Below are positions 8,436-18,249 of a stretch of 64,000 bases of DNA, piece by piece. The notes beneath the pieces were generated by a model. It ran no database searches. It was not told the DNA's origin and worked only from the letters and a program-made list of their open reading frames with translations. Source of the stretch: Alkalidesulfovibrio alkalitolerans DSM 16529. Its GTDB lineage: Bacteria > Desulfobacterota > Desulfovibrionia > Desulfovibrionales > Desulfovibrionaceae. Made by a program: the position numbers and the translations under genes. The number at the start of each line of letters is the position of its first letter. Position 1 is the first letter of the stretch. The stretch spans positions 269,946-333,945 of the forward strand of contig NZ_ATHI01000005.1 of the NCBI RefSeq assembly GCF_000422245.1, given 5' to 3'.

Positions 8436-9761
8436 ATGTTCCCATTCAGCCATGAACAATTTCTACCATGCACACTTCAAGAACTCATAGAAGTCCGCGA
8501 GAGACTCCCATTTGCCGATGTCCACGCCCCGCTCCATCTTACAGACGATATGGATGCATATGAATTACACTCGGGATTTCTCGTCGAAGGAAGCCAGGGT
8601 GTCTTCTGCGTTTCGTCTTTGCGTCTGCTCCGGGAAGCAAGTTCTGGAAAAAGCGCGCATGAAATCGCACGATCCCCAGACGACCTCACAGAGCTCGAAC
8701 ACCTCCATAGATACGGCGTCATCAGAACCGGAAACGGTGGCAGCGGAAAATTGATCACCCATGAGGCTGGGAACGAGTTTTCACGGTTGTATGAGAATCG
8801 GAACCTGACGTGGTTCTCCTACATTCCGCAGAAGATCGAGATGGATATCACCACAAAGTGCAACCTGCGATGCATTCATTGCTCCCGGGAGGCGTCTCCG
8901 GAGGCAAGGCAGGGAAGCATGACGCTTGAGGACTACATCCGGATTATCGAACAAGCTGCGGAAATCGGCGTACCGAACTTGACGGTCATGGGAGGAGAAC
9001 CCACCACCCATCCCGAATTCATCGAACTGGCCCTGATCGCGCGAGTGGCCGGGGTCAAGAGCCTTTCGACGAGCACGAACGGCTGGCTGGTCGACGCCGC
9101 GCTGGCGCACAAGATGGCCCGTCTTTTCGGATCGGTCCAGGTCAGCCTGCACGGCGCGAAAAGCGCGACGCACGACGCCATTGTCGGTCGCAAAGGCGCA
9201 TTCGAGCGCGCGGTGCGCGCGCTTTCGCTGTTGCGCGACGAGGGCGTGGCCTCGCTGAACATCTCCTTCTCGGTCATGCGACAAAACGCGACCGAGATTT
9301 CGGCCATGGTCGAACTGGCCAAGGATCTGGGCATAACCGAACTGCGCTTCCTGGTGCTCACCCCCGAGGGTAGGGCCCTGAACCTTTCGACCTGGGGCGA
9401 GGACGAAAAACGGGAAATCGCCGATCAGCTTGGCGGCTTGCGCGTGGCCTTCGGCAACTGCGTGGACATAAGCGCGGGCGGTTTCCCGCCCTACGACGGC
9501 ATATCGAAGACAGCCGCGTTCTACGGCTGCCCGGCGGGAAGAAACCTGCTCTACATAGACGCGCAAGGCCGCGCCAAGCCTTGCCATTGCACCGGCATCG
9601 ACCTCGGCGACGTTCGCGAATCCCCCTTGCTTGATCTGTGGCACAGCAAACCAATGCAATCCTTGCGTTCCAGACTCGATTGCTGCGAATACAGTCAGGT
9701 CTGCGCTGGGGGCTGTCTTGGCAATGAGGAATGGCTGCAAAAATTCTTTCACCATGCATGA
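8436..9761 (+). CDS. Radical SAM/SPASM enzyme, probable peptide maturase
   Basis: 441 residues. Residues about 35-100 resemble a PqqD/RRE-type winged-helix peptide-recognition domain (GVFCVSSLRLLREA, HRYGVI), though the match is weak. The radical SAM core has KCNLRCIHC (Cys 142, 146, 149) and the SAM-binding MGGEPTTHPE. The C-terminal SPASM region includes GCPAG, PCHC, CCEYSQVC and AGGC (Cys 416-427 among them), which would hold auxiliary 4Fe-4S clusters. Such enzymes install crosslinks or epimerise residues in ribosomal peptides. Start ATG has GGGAGA eight bases upstream. The stop is 10 bp before the Cys-repeat peptide gene, its likely substrate. I do not recognise a named subfamily. The 5' third is more AT-rich than its neighbours, suggesting transfer. 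Confidence 0.88.
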   Translation: MFPFSHEQFLPCTLQELIEVRERLPFADVHAPLHLTDDMDAYELHSGFLVEGSQGVFCVSSLRLLREASSGKSAHEIARSPDDLTELEHLHRYGVIRTGNGGSGKLITHEAGNEFSRLYENRNLTWFSYIPQKIEMDITTKCNLRCIHCSREASPEARQGSMTLEDYIRIIEQAAEIGVPNLTVMGGEPTTHPEFIELALIARVAGVKSLSTSTNGWLVDAALAHKMARLFGSVQVSLHGAKSATHDAIVGRKGAFERAVRALSLLRDEGVASLNISFSVMRQNATEISAMVELAKDLGITELRFLVLTPEGRALNLSTWGEDEKREIADQLGGLRVAFGNCVDISAGGFPPYDGISKTAAFYGCPAGRNLLYIDAQGRAKPCHCTGIDLGDVRESPLLDLWHSKPMQSLRSRLDCCEYSQVCAGGCLGNEEWLQKFFHHA

Positions 9762-9771
9762 GGAGGACAAG

Positions 9772-10071
9772 ATGGACGCAAGAATGGAAATGGCGGTTCG
9801 CGACATCATTCGCGAGGAGTTCACGCGCCTGCGCAACTCGCTGACAGGCGTGCCGGGCGGCCTGGCATCGGACTGCGGATGCTTCTACGACCAGGGATGT
9901 TGTCGCGACCAAGGGTGTTGCAACGACAAAGGATGCTGTGGGCAAAAGAACCTCGGCAAGCTCGACGAACTCACATCGGGCCGGTTCGACGTTCTGCAGG
10001 AATTCATTCTCTCCAACAAGGAACCGATCATCAAGTTTTTCAAGGAGCGCGGCGTAGAGGTCAATCTTTAG
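9772..10071 (+). CDS. Cys-repeat peptide, candidate substrate of the adjacent radical SAM enzyme
   Basis: 99-residue peptide. I chose ATG 9772 because AGGAGG lies at 9761-9766 with a 5-nt spacer; an upstream ATG at 9754 would overlap the maturase stop. Residues 1-30 form a charged amphipathic leader-like stretch ending GVPGG. Residues 35-56 hold all eight Cys (35, 37, 43, 44, 49, 50, 55, 56) within three tandem six-residue units, YDQGCC-RDQGCC-NDKGCC. Residues 60-99 are a Cys-free helical tail. Unlike typical RiPP precursors, the Cys core is central, not C-terminal. Alternatives are a metal-binding protein or a partner that is not modified. No family recognised. Confidence 0.8.
   Translation: MDARMEMAVRDIIREEFTRLRNSLTGVPGGLASDCGCFYDQGCCRDQGCCNDKGCCGQKNLGKLDELTSGRFDVLQEFILSNKEPIIKFFKERGVEVNL
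9886..9939 (+). repeat. Three tandem 18-bp coding repeats (GCC motif)
   Basis: Units 9886-9903, 9904-9921 and 9922-9939 encode xDQGCC, xDQGCC, xDKGCC. The units differ at synonymous positions (TGT/TGC, CAG/CAA, GGA/GGG), so the protein repeat has been maintained after duplication rather than copied recently. Confidence 0.85.
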
Positions 10072-10195
10072 CGCAATCCCCACGACATCCGACAGCCCAT
10101 GTTCTGCCGGGAGCGAAGCGTCCGCGAACCTGTTGCGCGGTCCACGCGCCATATTTTTGCGCCCACACGGGCGAACCAGGAACGCGGTGTGAAAA

Positions 10196-10238
10196 AACGG
10201 CCGCCCTGGATTACTCCGGGGCGGCCGTGTGTTTTCTC
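10196..10238 (+). terminator. Terminator after the Cys-repeat peptide gene
   Basis: Stem ACGGCCGCCC (10197-10206) / GGGCGGCCGT (10219-10228), 12-nt loop, followed by GTGTTTTCTCTC. A-run on the left side (GAAAAAACGG) makes it usable from the minus strand too, where it could end the RDD gene at 10345. Confidence 0.85.
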
Positions 10239-10244
10239 TCCAGA

Positions 10245-10286
10245 GATTTCGCGCCTGGGATTTCGCGCCTGGGATTTCGCGCCTGG
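10245..10286. repeat. Three perfect tandem copies of a 14-bp unit
   Basis: GATTTCGCGCCTGG repeated three times without mismatch, in the 3' intergenic space between the peptide gene terminator and the RDD gene. No coding function. It looks like a simple slippage-prone microsatellite. Confidence 0.9.
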
Positions 10287-10344
10287 GCGGCACTCGCGGG
10301 CTCATGTCCCGCCTTGATGCGTGTGGCGCGTGTGCAGCGGTCTG

Positions 10345-10836
10345 CTAGTCGGGCCTGCGCACCACCAGGGTCCCGGCGATGTAGTCGTGCAGGGCCTGCT
10401 TTCTGGGCGTGAAGGCGGCCATGAGGTAGCCCAGCAGGAAAATGAGGCCGGAAAGCAGCTTGCCGAAGTAGCGCAGCGTGGCGCGGCCAAAGCTCAGCCG
10501 CCGCCCGTCCATGTCCGTGACCACGATGCCCATCATCCGCTTGCCGAAGGTGGCCTGGTGGGCCGACGACTCCTGCAGGGCATAGTACCCCCAGGAAAGG
10601 CACAAGGCGATGATCATGCCCATGGTGTCGTCACGCGTCAGTTCCTCGCCGCTGACGTTCTCCACGCCGCCGAAGTCGAGGAAATAGGTCAGCGCGAACG
10701 TCACGACGAACAAAATTCCCTGGTCCGCGATGTAGGCCCCCAGGCGCTGCATGAAACTCGCGTATCCGCCGTTGCGCCCGGCTTCCGCCGCGCGCCGCGC
10801 CTTCAATTCTTCCCAGCCGTCGTCGTTCCTGTCCAT
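10345..10836 (-). CDS. RDD family membrane protein
   Basis: 163-residue integral membrane protein. Features of the RDD domain: GAYIADQGILFVV early (Arg/Asp of helix 1), GYYALQESSAHQATFGKRMMGI in the middle, and a final hydrophobic pair ending in the LHDYIAGTLVV motif. About three to four transmembrane segments. ATG start at 10834-10836; an open frame continues upstream but is not conserved-looking. Function of RDD proteins is mostly unknown (ion transport has been shown for some). It stands alone, convergent with the peptide operon. Confidence 0.82.
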   Translation of the reverse strand: MDRNDDGWEELKARRAAEAGRNGGYASFMQRLGAYIADQGILFVVTFALTYFLDFGGVENVSGEELTRDDTMGMIIALCLSWGYYALQESSAHQATFGKRMMGIVVTDMDGRRLSFGRATLRYFGKLLSGLIFLLGYLMAAFTPRKQALHDYIAGTLVVRRPD

Positions 10837-11062
10837 CGAGCCTCCCGTGGGCGGCCAAAGCCTCGCGGCCCGGCCCTGATCCGTCAGGATATAGGCCCCA
10901 AGCCCATGCGAACGCAAGCCCCGCGCGGCCCGAAACCCACGATTCGCCGCTTTGCGGCCACGGCGGCCCGTCTCCCCGCACACTCGCGGCGGAAGGCCGT
11001 TTTCAGCGTCATGAGCACGGCGGGCATTGCCAAAACGCCCGGCTGCCGCCATAGTGCGGCCC

Positions 11063-12178
11063 ATGCGCGCCATACAGGTGGTCAACGTCCGGTTCTTCAA
11101 CGCCACGGCCTGGTACGGCCTGTACCTGACCCGCCTCATGCGCGAGGCCGGGCACCAGGCGCTGGTCATCGGGCTGCCGGATACCGAAAGCTTCGAGGTG
11201 GCGCGCGAATGGGGCATCGAGCCCGTGCCCATGGACATGAACACCACCCACCCCGGCCGCCTCCTGGCCCTGTACCGCGAGATGGCCGACCTCGTACGCG
11301 ATTTCCGACCGCACGTGGTCAACTGCCATCGCGGCGAATCCTTCCTGCTCTGGGGGCTCCTTAAGCGCGCCACGCGCTCCTTCGCCCTGGTGCGCACGCG
11401 CGGCGACCAGCGCCTGCCCAGGAACAACCTGCCCAACCGCTGGCTGCACCGCGATGTGGCCGACGCCGTGGTGGCCACCAACTCCTCCATGGCCCGGCAC
11501 TTCATCCAGGCCATGGGCCTGCCCTCGGAAAAGGTCTGGACCATCCTGGGCGGAGTGGACACCGGCCGCTTCCGCTTCGACCCCGAGGGCCGCGCGCGCG
11601 TGCGCGCCGAGTTCGGCTTCGCGCCCGAGGACGTGGTGGTGGGCATCGTGGGCCGATTCGACCCGGTCAAGGGGCAGGAGGATCTAATCCGCGCGGCCGG
11701 GGAGGCCAGACGCCTGGGCGGCTGCAGCTTCAAGCTCTTCTTCGTGGGCTTCGATTCCATCACCGGCAGCGGCGAGATCAAGGAATGGTGCCGCCGCGAA
11801 GGCGTGGACGACATCGCCCGCCTTTCGGGGGCGCGAAAGGACGTGGCCGCCTGCCTCTCGGCCCTGGATATGGGCGTGTGCGCCTCGCGCTACTCCGAGA
11901 CCATCGCCCGCGCGCCCATGGAGATCATGGCCTGCGGCAGGCCGCTTATCGCCACGCGGGTGGGCGTGCTGCCCGACCTGGTGCCGCCCTCGGCCCTGGC
12001 CGCGCCATCCGACCCCGAAGACCTCGGCCGCCTGTTGCACAAGGCCCTGACCCGGCCCGACTGGCTGAAGGCCGTGCAGGTGGACGAGCAGCGCATCATG
12101 GCCCAGTATTCGGGCAAGGATTTCCTCAACCAGACCCTGAGCCTCTACCAGGGACTGACATCCGGACTGCACGCCTGA
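11063..12178 (+). CDS. Glycosyltransferase, GT4-type (GT-B fold)
   Basis: 371 residues from the ATG at 11063 (MRAIQVVNVRFFN). A TTG 12 codons upstream is possible but adds no fold element. The N-terminal acceptor domain is followed by the nucleotide-sugar domain with VGIVGRFDPVKGQEDLI, the E-x7-E-like segment ETIARAPMEIMACGRPLIA, and PSDPEDLGRLL. Probably transfers a sugar onto lipid A core or a polysaccharide at the inner membrane. The next glycosyltransferase gene begins 9 bp later, so the two probably act on the same glycan. Acceptor and sugar cannot be told from sequence. Confidence 0.88.
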   Translation: MRAIQVVNVRFFNATAWYGLYLTRLMREAGHQALVIGLPDTESFEVAREWGIEPVPMDMNTTHPGRLLALYREMADLVRDFRPHVVNCHRGESFLLWGLLKRATRSFALVRTRGDQRLPRNNLPNRWLHRDVADAVVATNSSMARHFIQAMGLPSEKVWTILGGVDTGRFRFDPEGRARVRAEFGFAPEDVVVGIVGRFDPVKGQEDLIRAAGEARRLGGCSFKLFFVGFDSITGSGEIKEWCRREGVDDIARLSGARKDVAACLSALDMGVCASRYSETIARAPMEIMACGRPLIATRVGVLPDLVPPSALAAPSDPEDLGRLLHKALTRPDWLKAVQVDEQRIMAQYSGKDFLNQTLSLYQGLTSGLHA

Positions 12179-12186
12179 GAGCACGC

Positions 12187-12969
12187 ATGCGAGAACCCGT
12201 CACCGCCGTGATCCTGACCTTCAACGGCCAGCGCCTGCTGCGCGAATGCCTGCAAAGCCTCGACTTCTGCGACGAGATCGTGGTCGTGGACTCGGGCAGC
12301 ACGGACGAGACCCTGGCCATCGCCGCCGAGTTCGGCGCGCGCGTGCTGCACCGCGCCTGGGAAGGCACGATCCCGCAGTTCCGCTTTGCCTTTACGCACG
12401 TGGCCACGCCCTGGGTGGTGACCCTGGACCAGGACGAATACTGCTCGCCGGAACTGCGGCAAGCCATCGTCCAGGCGCTCGAAAACCCCGGCAGCGCGTG
12501 CGGCTTCTACGTCAAGCGGCGCTCGTTCTACCTCGACCGCTTCCTCAAACATTCGGGCTGGTATCCGGACTGGCTGTTCAGGGTCTTCCGCATGGACGGC
12601 TTCGAGCTCAAGGGCACGCTGCCGCACGAGGAGTTCCGGCCCAAGGGCGAGGCGGGCCGCATCCACGAGGACATCGTCCACTATCCTTATGAGGATCTGG
12701 CCGAGCACCTGCGCAAGATCGCGGCCTACACCAAGACCTCGGCCGGGATCATGTACGCGCGTGGCAAGCGCTGCGGCGTGGCCGGGGCCTGCCTGCGGGC
12801 GCTTGGCCGCTTCGTGAAGAAGTACGTGTTCAAGCTCGGCTTCCTCGACGGCCGCGCGGGCTTCGTCCTGGCGCTGTACGACATGCTCTACGTCTTCCAG
12901 AAGTACCTGCTCCTGGAGGAGATGCGGCTGCGCGACGAGAAGACGGGCAAGCCCTCTTCCCGCTCCTGA
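12187..12969 (+). CDS. Glycosyltransferase family 2, WaaE/KdtX-like
   Basis: 260 residues; ATG preceded by GAGAG. GT-A fold: VILTFNGQRLLRECL at the N-terminus, DEIVVVDSGSTDET nucleotide binding, and TLDQDEYCS in the position of the DxD-type motif. The middle (HSGWYPDWLFRVFR, LPHEEF) matches the LPS core beta-glucosyltransferase group (WaaE/KdtX). A basic C-terminal segment with an amphipathic stretch probably touches the membrane. Forms a two-gene unit with the GT4 gene and is followed by a strong hairpin. Confidence 0.88.
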   Translation: MREPVTAVILTFNGQRLLRECLQSLDFCDEIVVVDSGSTDETLAIAAEFGARVLHRAWEGTIPQFRFAFTHVATPWVVTLDQDEYCSPELRQAIVQALENPGSACGFYVKRRSFYLDRFLKHSGWYPDWLFRVFRMDGFELKGTLPHEEFRPKGEAGRIHEDIVHYPYEDLAEHLRKIAAYTKTSAGIMYARGKRCGVAGACLRALGRFVKKYVFKLGFLDGRAGFVLALYDMLYVFQKYLLLEEMRLRDEKTGKPSSRS

Positions 12970-13019
12970 CCCATTCCTGAGCCGTCCCTCGCATCGACCG
13001 CCTTCCCAGGCTGCCACGG

Positions 13020-13103
13020 AAAAACGGCGCGGCCATCGGGCGCGTTTTGAGCAAAATCGAAGCCCCTCCCTGGCGTCCGGACCGCCCGGACGCAAGGGAG
13101 GGG
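13020..13103 (+). terminator. Hairpins after the glycosyltransferase pair
   Basis: A short AAAACGGCGC / GCGCGTTTT hairpin (about 13020-13048) is followed by a long one at 13063-13103. The long one has arms CCCCTCCCT-x-GCGTCCGG and CCGGACGC-x-AGGGAGGGG. Either could end the plus-strand operon, and the long one also faces the end of the minus-strand gene at 13190. Confidence 0.7.
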
Positions 13104-13189
13104 TGTGACGGTGACTCAGGCAACCGTGTCGCTCGGCGGCCCAAGACTTGCTGGCTGTATTCCCGTGCGGCGCGCCTCGCGGCGGTCCG

Positions 13190-13483
13190 CTAGGCTTTGC
13201 GCCCGAACAGGCCGCCCTTGAGCGTGTGGGCGGCAAGGATGCTCTTTTGCGATTCGTAGAAAGGATCGCTCTTGCCGCTGAACGGGTCCGTGTTCATGAG
13301 GTCGAGCGTGCCCGAGACCAGGGCCGCGCCGAACGAGGCCTTGTCCACCGGCGCATGCGAGAACGCCCCGCGCCCGCCCATGTAGTCGAGTGTCTTGGTC
13401 ACCACGGCCGCGCCGAACGTCTGCCTGCCCACGGGAGCGAAGCCCCCGAAACCACCCATCGCGCCCATTTTCTCGATGCCCAT
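13190..13483 (-). CDS. Small uncharacterised protein with internal duplication
   Basis: 97 residues from the ATG at 13483, chosen because GGAGG sits six bases upstream; a longer frame to 13522 lacks this. Two imperfect repeats are clear: PVGRQTFGAAVVTKTLDYM and PVDKASFGAALVSGTLDLM, separated by about ten residues, each preceded by Phe/Ala. Gly/Met-rich start, basic end (GLFGRKA). No Cys, no signal peptide, no transmembrane segment. The repeats faintly recall short motility-associated proteins of the YjfB kind, but I cannot assign a family. Confidence 0.65.
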   Translation of the reverse strand: MGIEKMGAMGGFGGFAPVGRQTFGAAVVTKTLDYMGGRGAFSHAPVDKASFGAALVSGTLDLMNTDPFSGKSDPFYESQKSILAAHTLKGGLFGRKA

Positions 13484-13604
13484 GACGAGCCTCCGGCAAA
13501 AGCGTAAATTATCCCTTTTCATGCCTATCGGCCGAAAAGGCGCAATTCTTTAGGCGCTCGAAAAAATTTCCGGCCGAGGGACAGCCGACGCCTTAAGGCG
13601 CCTG

Positions 13605-14411
13605 TCACGCGCGGCCGCTTCTGACCACCTCAAGGGCGCGCTCCACGTCCCATTCGTCGTGCACCACGCGCGAGAGCGCCTTGACCAGGAGTTCCGGCCG
13701 GTCGTGCTGAAAGACGTTGCGGCCGATGGACAGCCCCGCGCATCCGGCCAGGCAGGCGTCGTGCGCCATGGTCAAAAGCGCCGCGTCGTCGTCCAGGCGC
13801 GGGCCGCCCGCGATGACCACCGGCACGCAGCAGGCCTCCACCACGCGGGCGAAGCTCTCCATGTCGCCGGTATAGGCGCACTTGACCACGTCGGCCCCGA
13901 GTTCCACGGCCACGCGCGCGGCGTGGGCCACCACGGCCGGGTCGTACTCGTTCACGATGTGCGGCCCGCGCGCGTACATCATGGCCAACACCGGCATGCC
14001 CCACTCGGCCGCGCGCGAGCAGACCATCCCGAGGTCGGCCAGCATGTCGCGCTCGCGCTCGTCGCCCAGGTTCACGTGCACCGAGACGCCGTCCGCGCCA
14101 AGCTTGATGGCGTCCTCCACGCTGGCCACGAGCGTCTTCGCGCCGGGAAAGGGAGACAGGGAGGTGGAAGCCGAGAGGTGGACGATGAGTCCGATGTCCT
14201 TGCCGTAGCCGCGATGGGTGCAGCGAGGCATGCCCTTGTGCATGAGCACGGCGTTGGCCCCGCCTTCGGCCACGCGATCCACCGAGCCCTTGAAGTCGTG
14301 CATGCCCTTGATGGGCCCCACGGTCACGCCGTGGTCCATGGGCACGATCACCGTGCGCCGCGTGTTGCGATTGAGAATGCGTTCGAGGCGGACGGCCTTT
14401 CCGAGAAGCAT
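13605..14411 (-). CDS. 2-amino-3,7-dideoxy-D-threo-hept-6-ulosonate synthase / class I aldolase-like (AroA')
   Basis: 268-residue TIM-barrel aldolase of the archaeal class I FBP aldolase/ADH-synthase family. In archaea and Desulfovibrio-type bacteria this enzyme, with dehydroquinate synthase II, replaces the usual DAHP route into the shikimate pathway. Motifs: IVPMDHGVTVGP near 25, a Schiff-base Lys in ADVVKCAYTGD at about 178, and a phosphate-binding end AGGPRLDDD with GLSIGRNVFQ. GGAGG five bases ahead of ATG. A Phe-rich leader and terminator lie upstream, fitting aromatic amino-acid control. The partner aroB' gene is not adjacent. A plain fructose-bisphosphate aldolase is the alternative; the leader argues against it. 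Confidence 0.85.
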   Translation of the reverse strand: MLLGKAVRLERILNRNTRRTVIVPMDHGVTVGPIKGMHDFKGSVDRVAEGGANAVLMHKGMPRCTHRGYGKDIGLIVHLSASTSLSPFPGAKTLVASVEDAIKLGADGVSVHVNLGDERERDMLADLGMVCSRAAEWGMPVLAMMYARGPHIVNEYDPAVVAHAARVAVELGADVVKCAYTGDMESFARVVEACCVPVVIAGGPRLDDDAALLTMAHDACLAGCAGLSIGRNVFQHDRPELLVKALSRVVHDEWDVERALEVVRSGRA

Positions 14412-14471
14412 GCGAACCTCCGTTCACGTGTTTGCCCGAAAGGAGGCCGCAAGGCGGCTCGCGGTCCCAAA

Positions 14472-14510
14472 CGAAAGGGGCCGCGAGCGTGATGCCCGCG
14501 GCCCCTTTCG
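14472..14510 (-). terminator. Attenuator terminator ahead of the aldolase gene
   Basis: Perfect 14-bp stem (14472-14485 with 14497-14510; CGAAAGGGGCCGCG / CGCGGCCCCTTTCG) followed on the minus strand by TTT. It lies 60 bp upstream of the aldolase ATG and 20 bp after the leader-peptide stop. The promoter-proximal arm (14494-14503) can alternatively pair over 10 bp with 14550-14559 inside the leader ORF, the expected antiterminator. Confidence 0.85.
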
Positions 14511-14529
14511 GATCGTTCGCCGGGTGTGG

Positions 14530-14628
14530 CTACCCTGCGCGCTCCCCGTGGCCGCGGGCGCTTCTAAAGAAGAAAAAGCCGAAAAAGACGGCTTGGAAGC
14601 GGGTTCTGGCGGCGGGGTTCGTGCGCAT
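14530..14628 (-). CDS. Phe-rich leader peptide of an attenuator
   Basis: 32-residue open frame read by hand. It has AGGAG seven bases ahead of the ATG. Residues 11-21 contain seven Phe (FQAVFFGFFFF), then Arg/Gly/Ala and TAG. The Phe codons stand just ahead of the segment 14550-14559 (minus-strand GCCCGCGGCC) that pairs with the terminator arm. Starved ribosomes stalling on Phe would free it and prevent termination, as in the E. coli pheA leader. The gene controlled is the shikimate-entry aldolase at 13605-14411. The peptide itself probably has no function. Promoter not certain: a GATAAT lies at 14688-14693 (minus) without a good -35. Confidence 0.85.
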   Translation of the reverse strand: MRTNPAARTRFQAVFFGFFFFRSARGHGERAG

Positions 14629-14780
14629 GGAAATTCTCCTATGCCCACAAGGCCCGGCCTGTCAATGCATCGCCCGGGTTTCACGAAATTATCATCTCCG
14701 GTTCTTCTTTCCTCGTGGCATGACCCGTGATAAAGACCCAAACTATCCAAAACCATAGACGCATCCGAGGGGACCTCCCG

Positions 14781-17375
<2,595 letters not shown>

Positions 17376-17522
17376 GCACCCTTCCTGGATGGGGGCCATG
17401 CCACGGATGGCGGACATGGCGCTGCCAAAATGAGCGCAATACGTGTTTTCCCCAATTGATTGCGTCCTGAAAAGGCGGTAGGCGCTGAATCGGGGGAGCA
17501 ATCATTTGCGCGGGAGTGGATG
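17376..17522. other. Short intergenic region after glgP
   Basis: About 145 bp. It has an imperfect GCCATG...CATGGC repeat around 17397-17430 that may be the glgP end. No gene seen. Confidence 0.4.
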
Positions 17523-17723
17523 ATGAACGGACTGGGAGCTGACCTGAACAGGCTGAAGCTTCGCCGGGCCAGGGAAGCGCTGGAAAAGGCCCGTTCGAGC
17601 GTGGCGGTCGTGGAGTGCCCGTGCTGTGGCGCGCATCTTCTGGTCGAATGCTGCGACGATCAGGTCATGGTCTATTGCGGCCACTGCCTTTTCACGGCGT
17701 CGGACAACACCTGCCGGGAATAG
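17523..17723 (+). CDS. Small zinc-ribbon-like protein
   Basis: 66 residues from the second of two adjacent ATGs (17520, 17523); GGGAG fits the second better. A basic helical N-terminus (LNRLKLRRAREALEKARSS) precedes a treble-clef-like Cys set: CPCC, ECC, CGHC and a final Cys. This is typical of small zinc ribbons, possibly nucleic-acid or protein binding. Not recognised as a named family. Convergent with nothing; the FmdB-type gene follows 145 bp downstream on the same strand. Confidence 0.6.
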   Translation: MNGLGADLNRLKLRRAREALEKARSSVAVVECPCCGAHLLVECCDDQVMVYCGHCLFTASDNTCRE

Positions 17724-17868
17724 CAGGCCGTCTCAAAAGCCCCGCCCGCAGCCGGGCATGGCCGGATCATCCCGATTCCGCCCGGATCGGGCGCGGATGC
17801 GGCTTTGCGGCTTGACTTTCGCGCTCATGGTCCTATCCTCGCAGGGATTTTCCCAACGAGGTGACGCC

Positions 17869-18138
17869 ATGCCCATGTACGAATATTCCTGTGCCGCCTG
17901 CGGCGTCGAGTTCGAGGAACTCGGCAGCCTGCGCGACGAGTCCTGCCCGCCCTGCCCGGCCTGCGCCAGCGTCGAGACGAAACGGCTCGTCTCCCGCCAT
18001 TCCCTGAAGACCGGCGTGCCCCCCATCAAGGGGCTCGACACCATCAAGCAGATTCATCCCAATGCGCGTCCCGCGCACCTCAACCGCGGCCCCGGCGGTC
18101 CTACCGGTTGCGGCGGCTGCAAGCCAAGCGGCGGTTGA
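17869..18138 (+). CDS. FmdB-family zinc ribbon protein
   Basis: 89 residues; GAGGTG ahead of the ATG. MPMYEYSCAACGVEFEEL with a second CPPCPAC pair forms the FmdB/regulatory zinc-ribbon domain (about 1-42). The tail is Gly-rich and ends with a CGGC pair. The family was named from a putative regulator of formylmethanofuran dehydrogenase; the actual role is unknown. Stands alone. Confidence 0.85.
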   Translation: MPMYEYSCAACGVEFEELGSLRDESCPPCPACASVETKRLVSRHSLKTGVPPIKGLDTIKQIHPNARPAHLNRGPGGPTGCGGCKPSGG

Positions 18139-18249
18139 GGCGTGTAATCCCGGCTCCCCGTGCGGGCGCCTTCAAACACTCGTAACGCAAGACCAATCGC
18201 TTCGCCCTGAGGGACAATTGCCCTGGGACGGCTCTGCCGTTTCATGCGG

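Noticed and set aside
10245..10286. CRISPR-like array
   Set aside because: Three perfect 14-bp copies follow each other with no spacers and no cas genes are nearby; it is a simple tandem repeat.
14637..14665. TTGACA on the minus strand as -35 of the Phe leader
   Set aside because: The -10 position at 17 bp spacing overlaps the Shine-Dalgarno of the leader peptide, so transcription would start too late for the leader to be translated.
17724..17868. Extended FmdB open frame from 17626
   Set aside because: The extension overlaps the preceding gene and is not zinc-ribbon-like; the family begins at MPMYEYSC.
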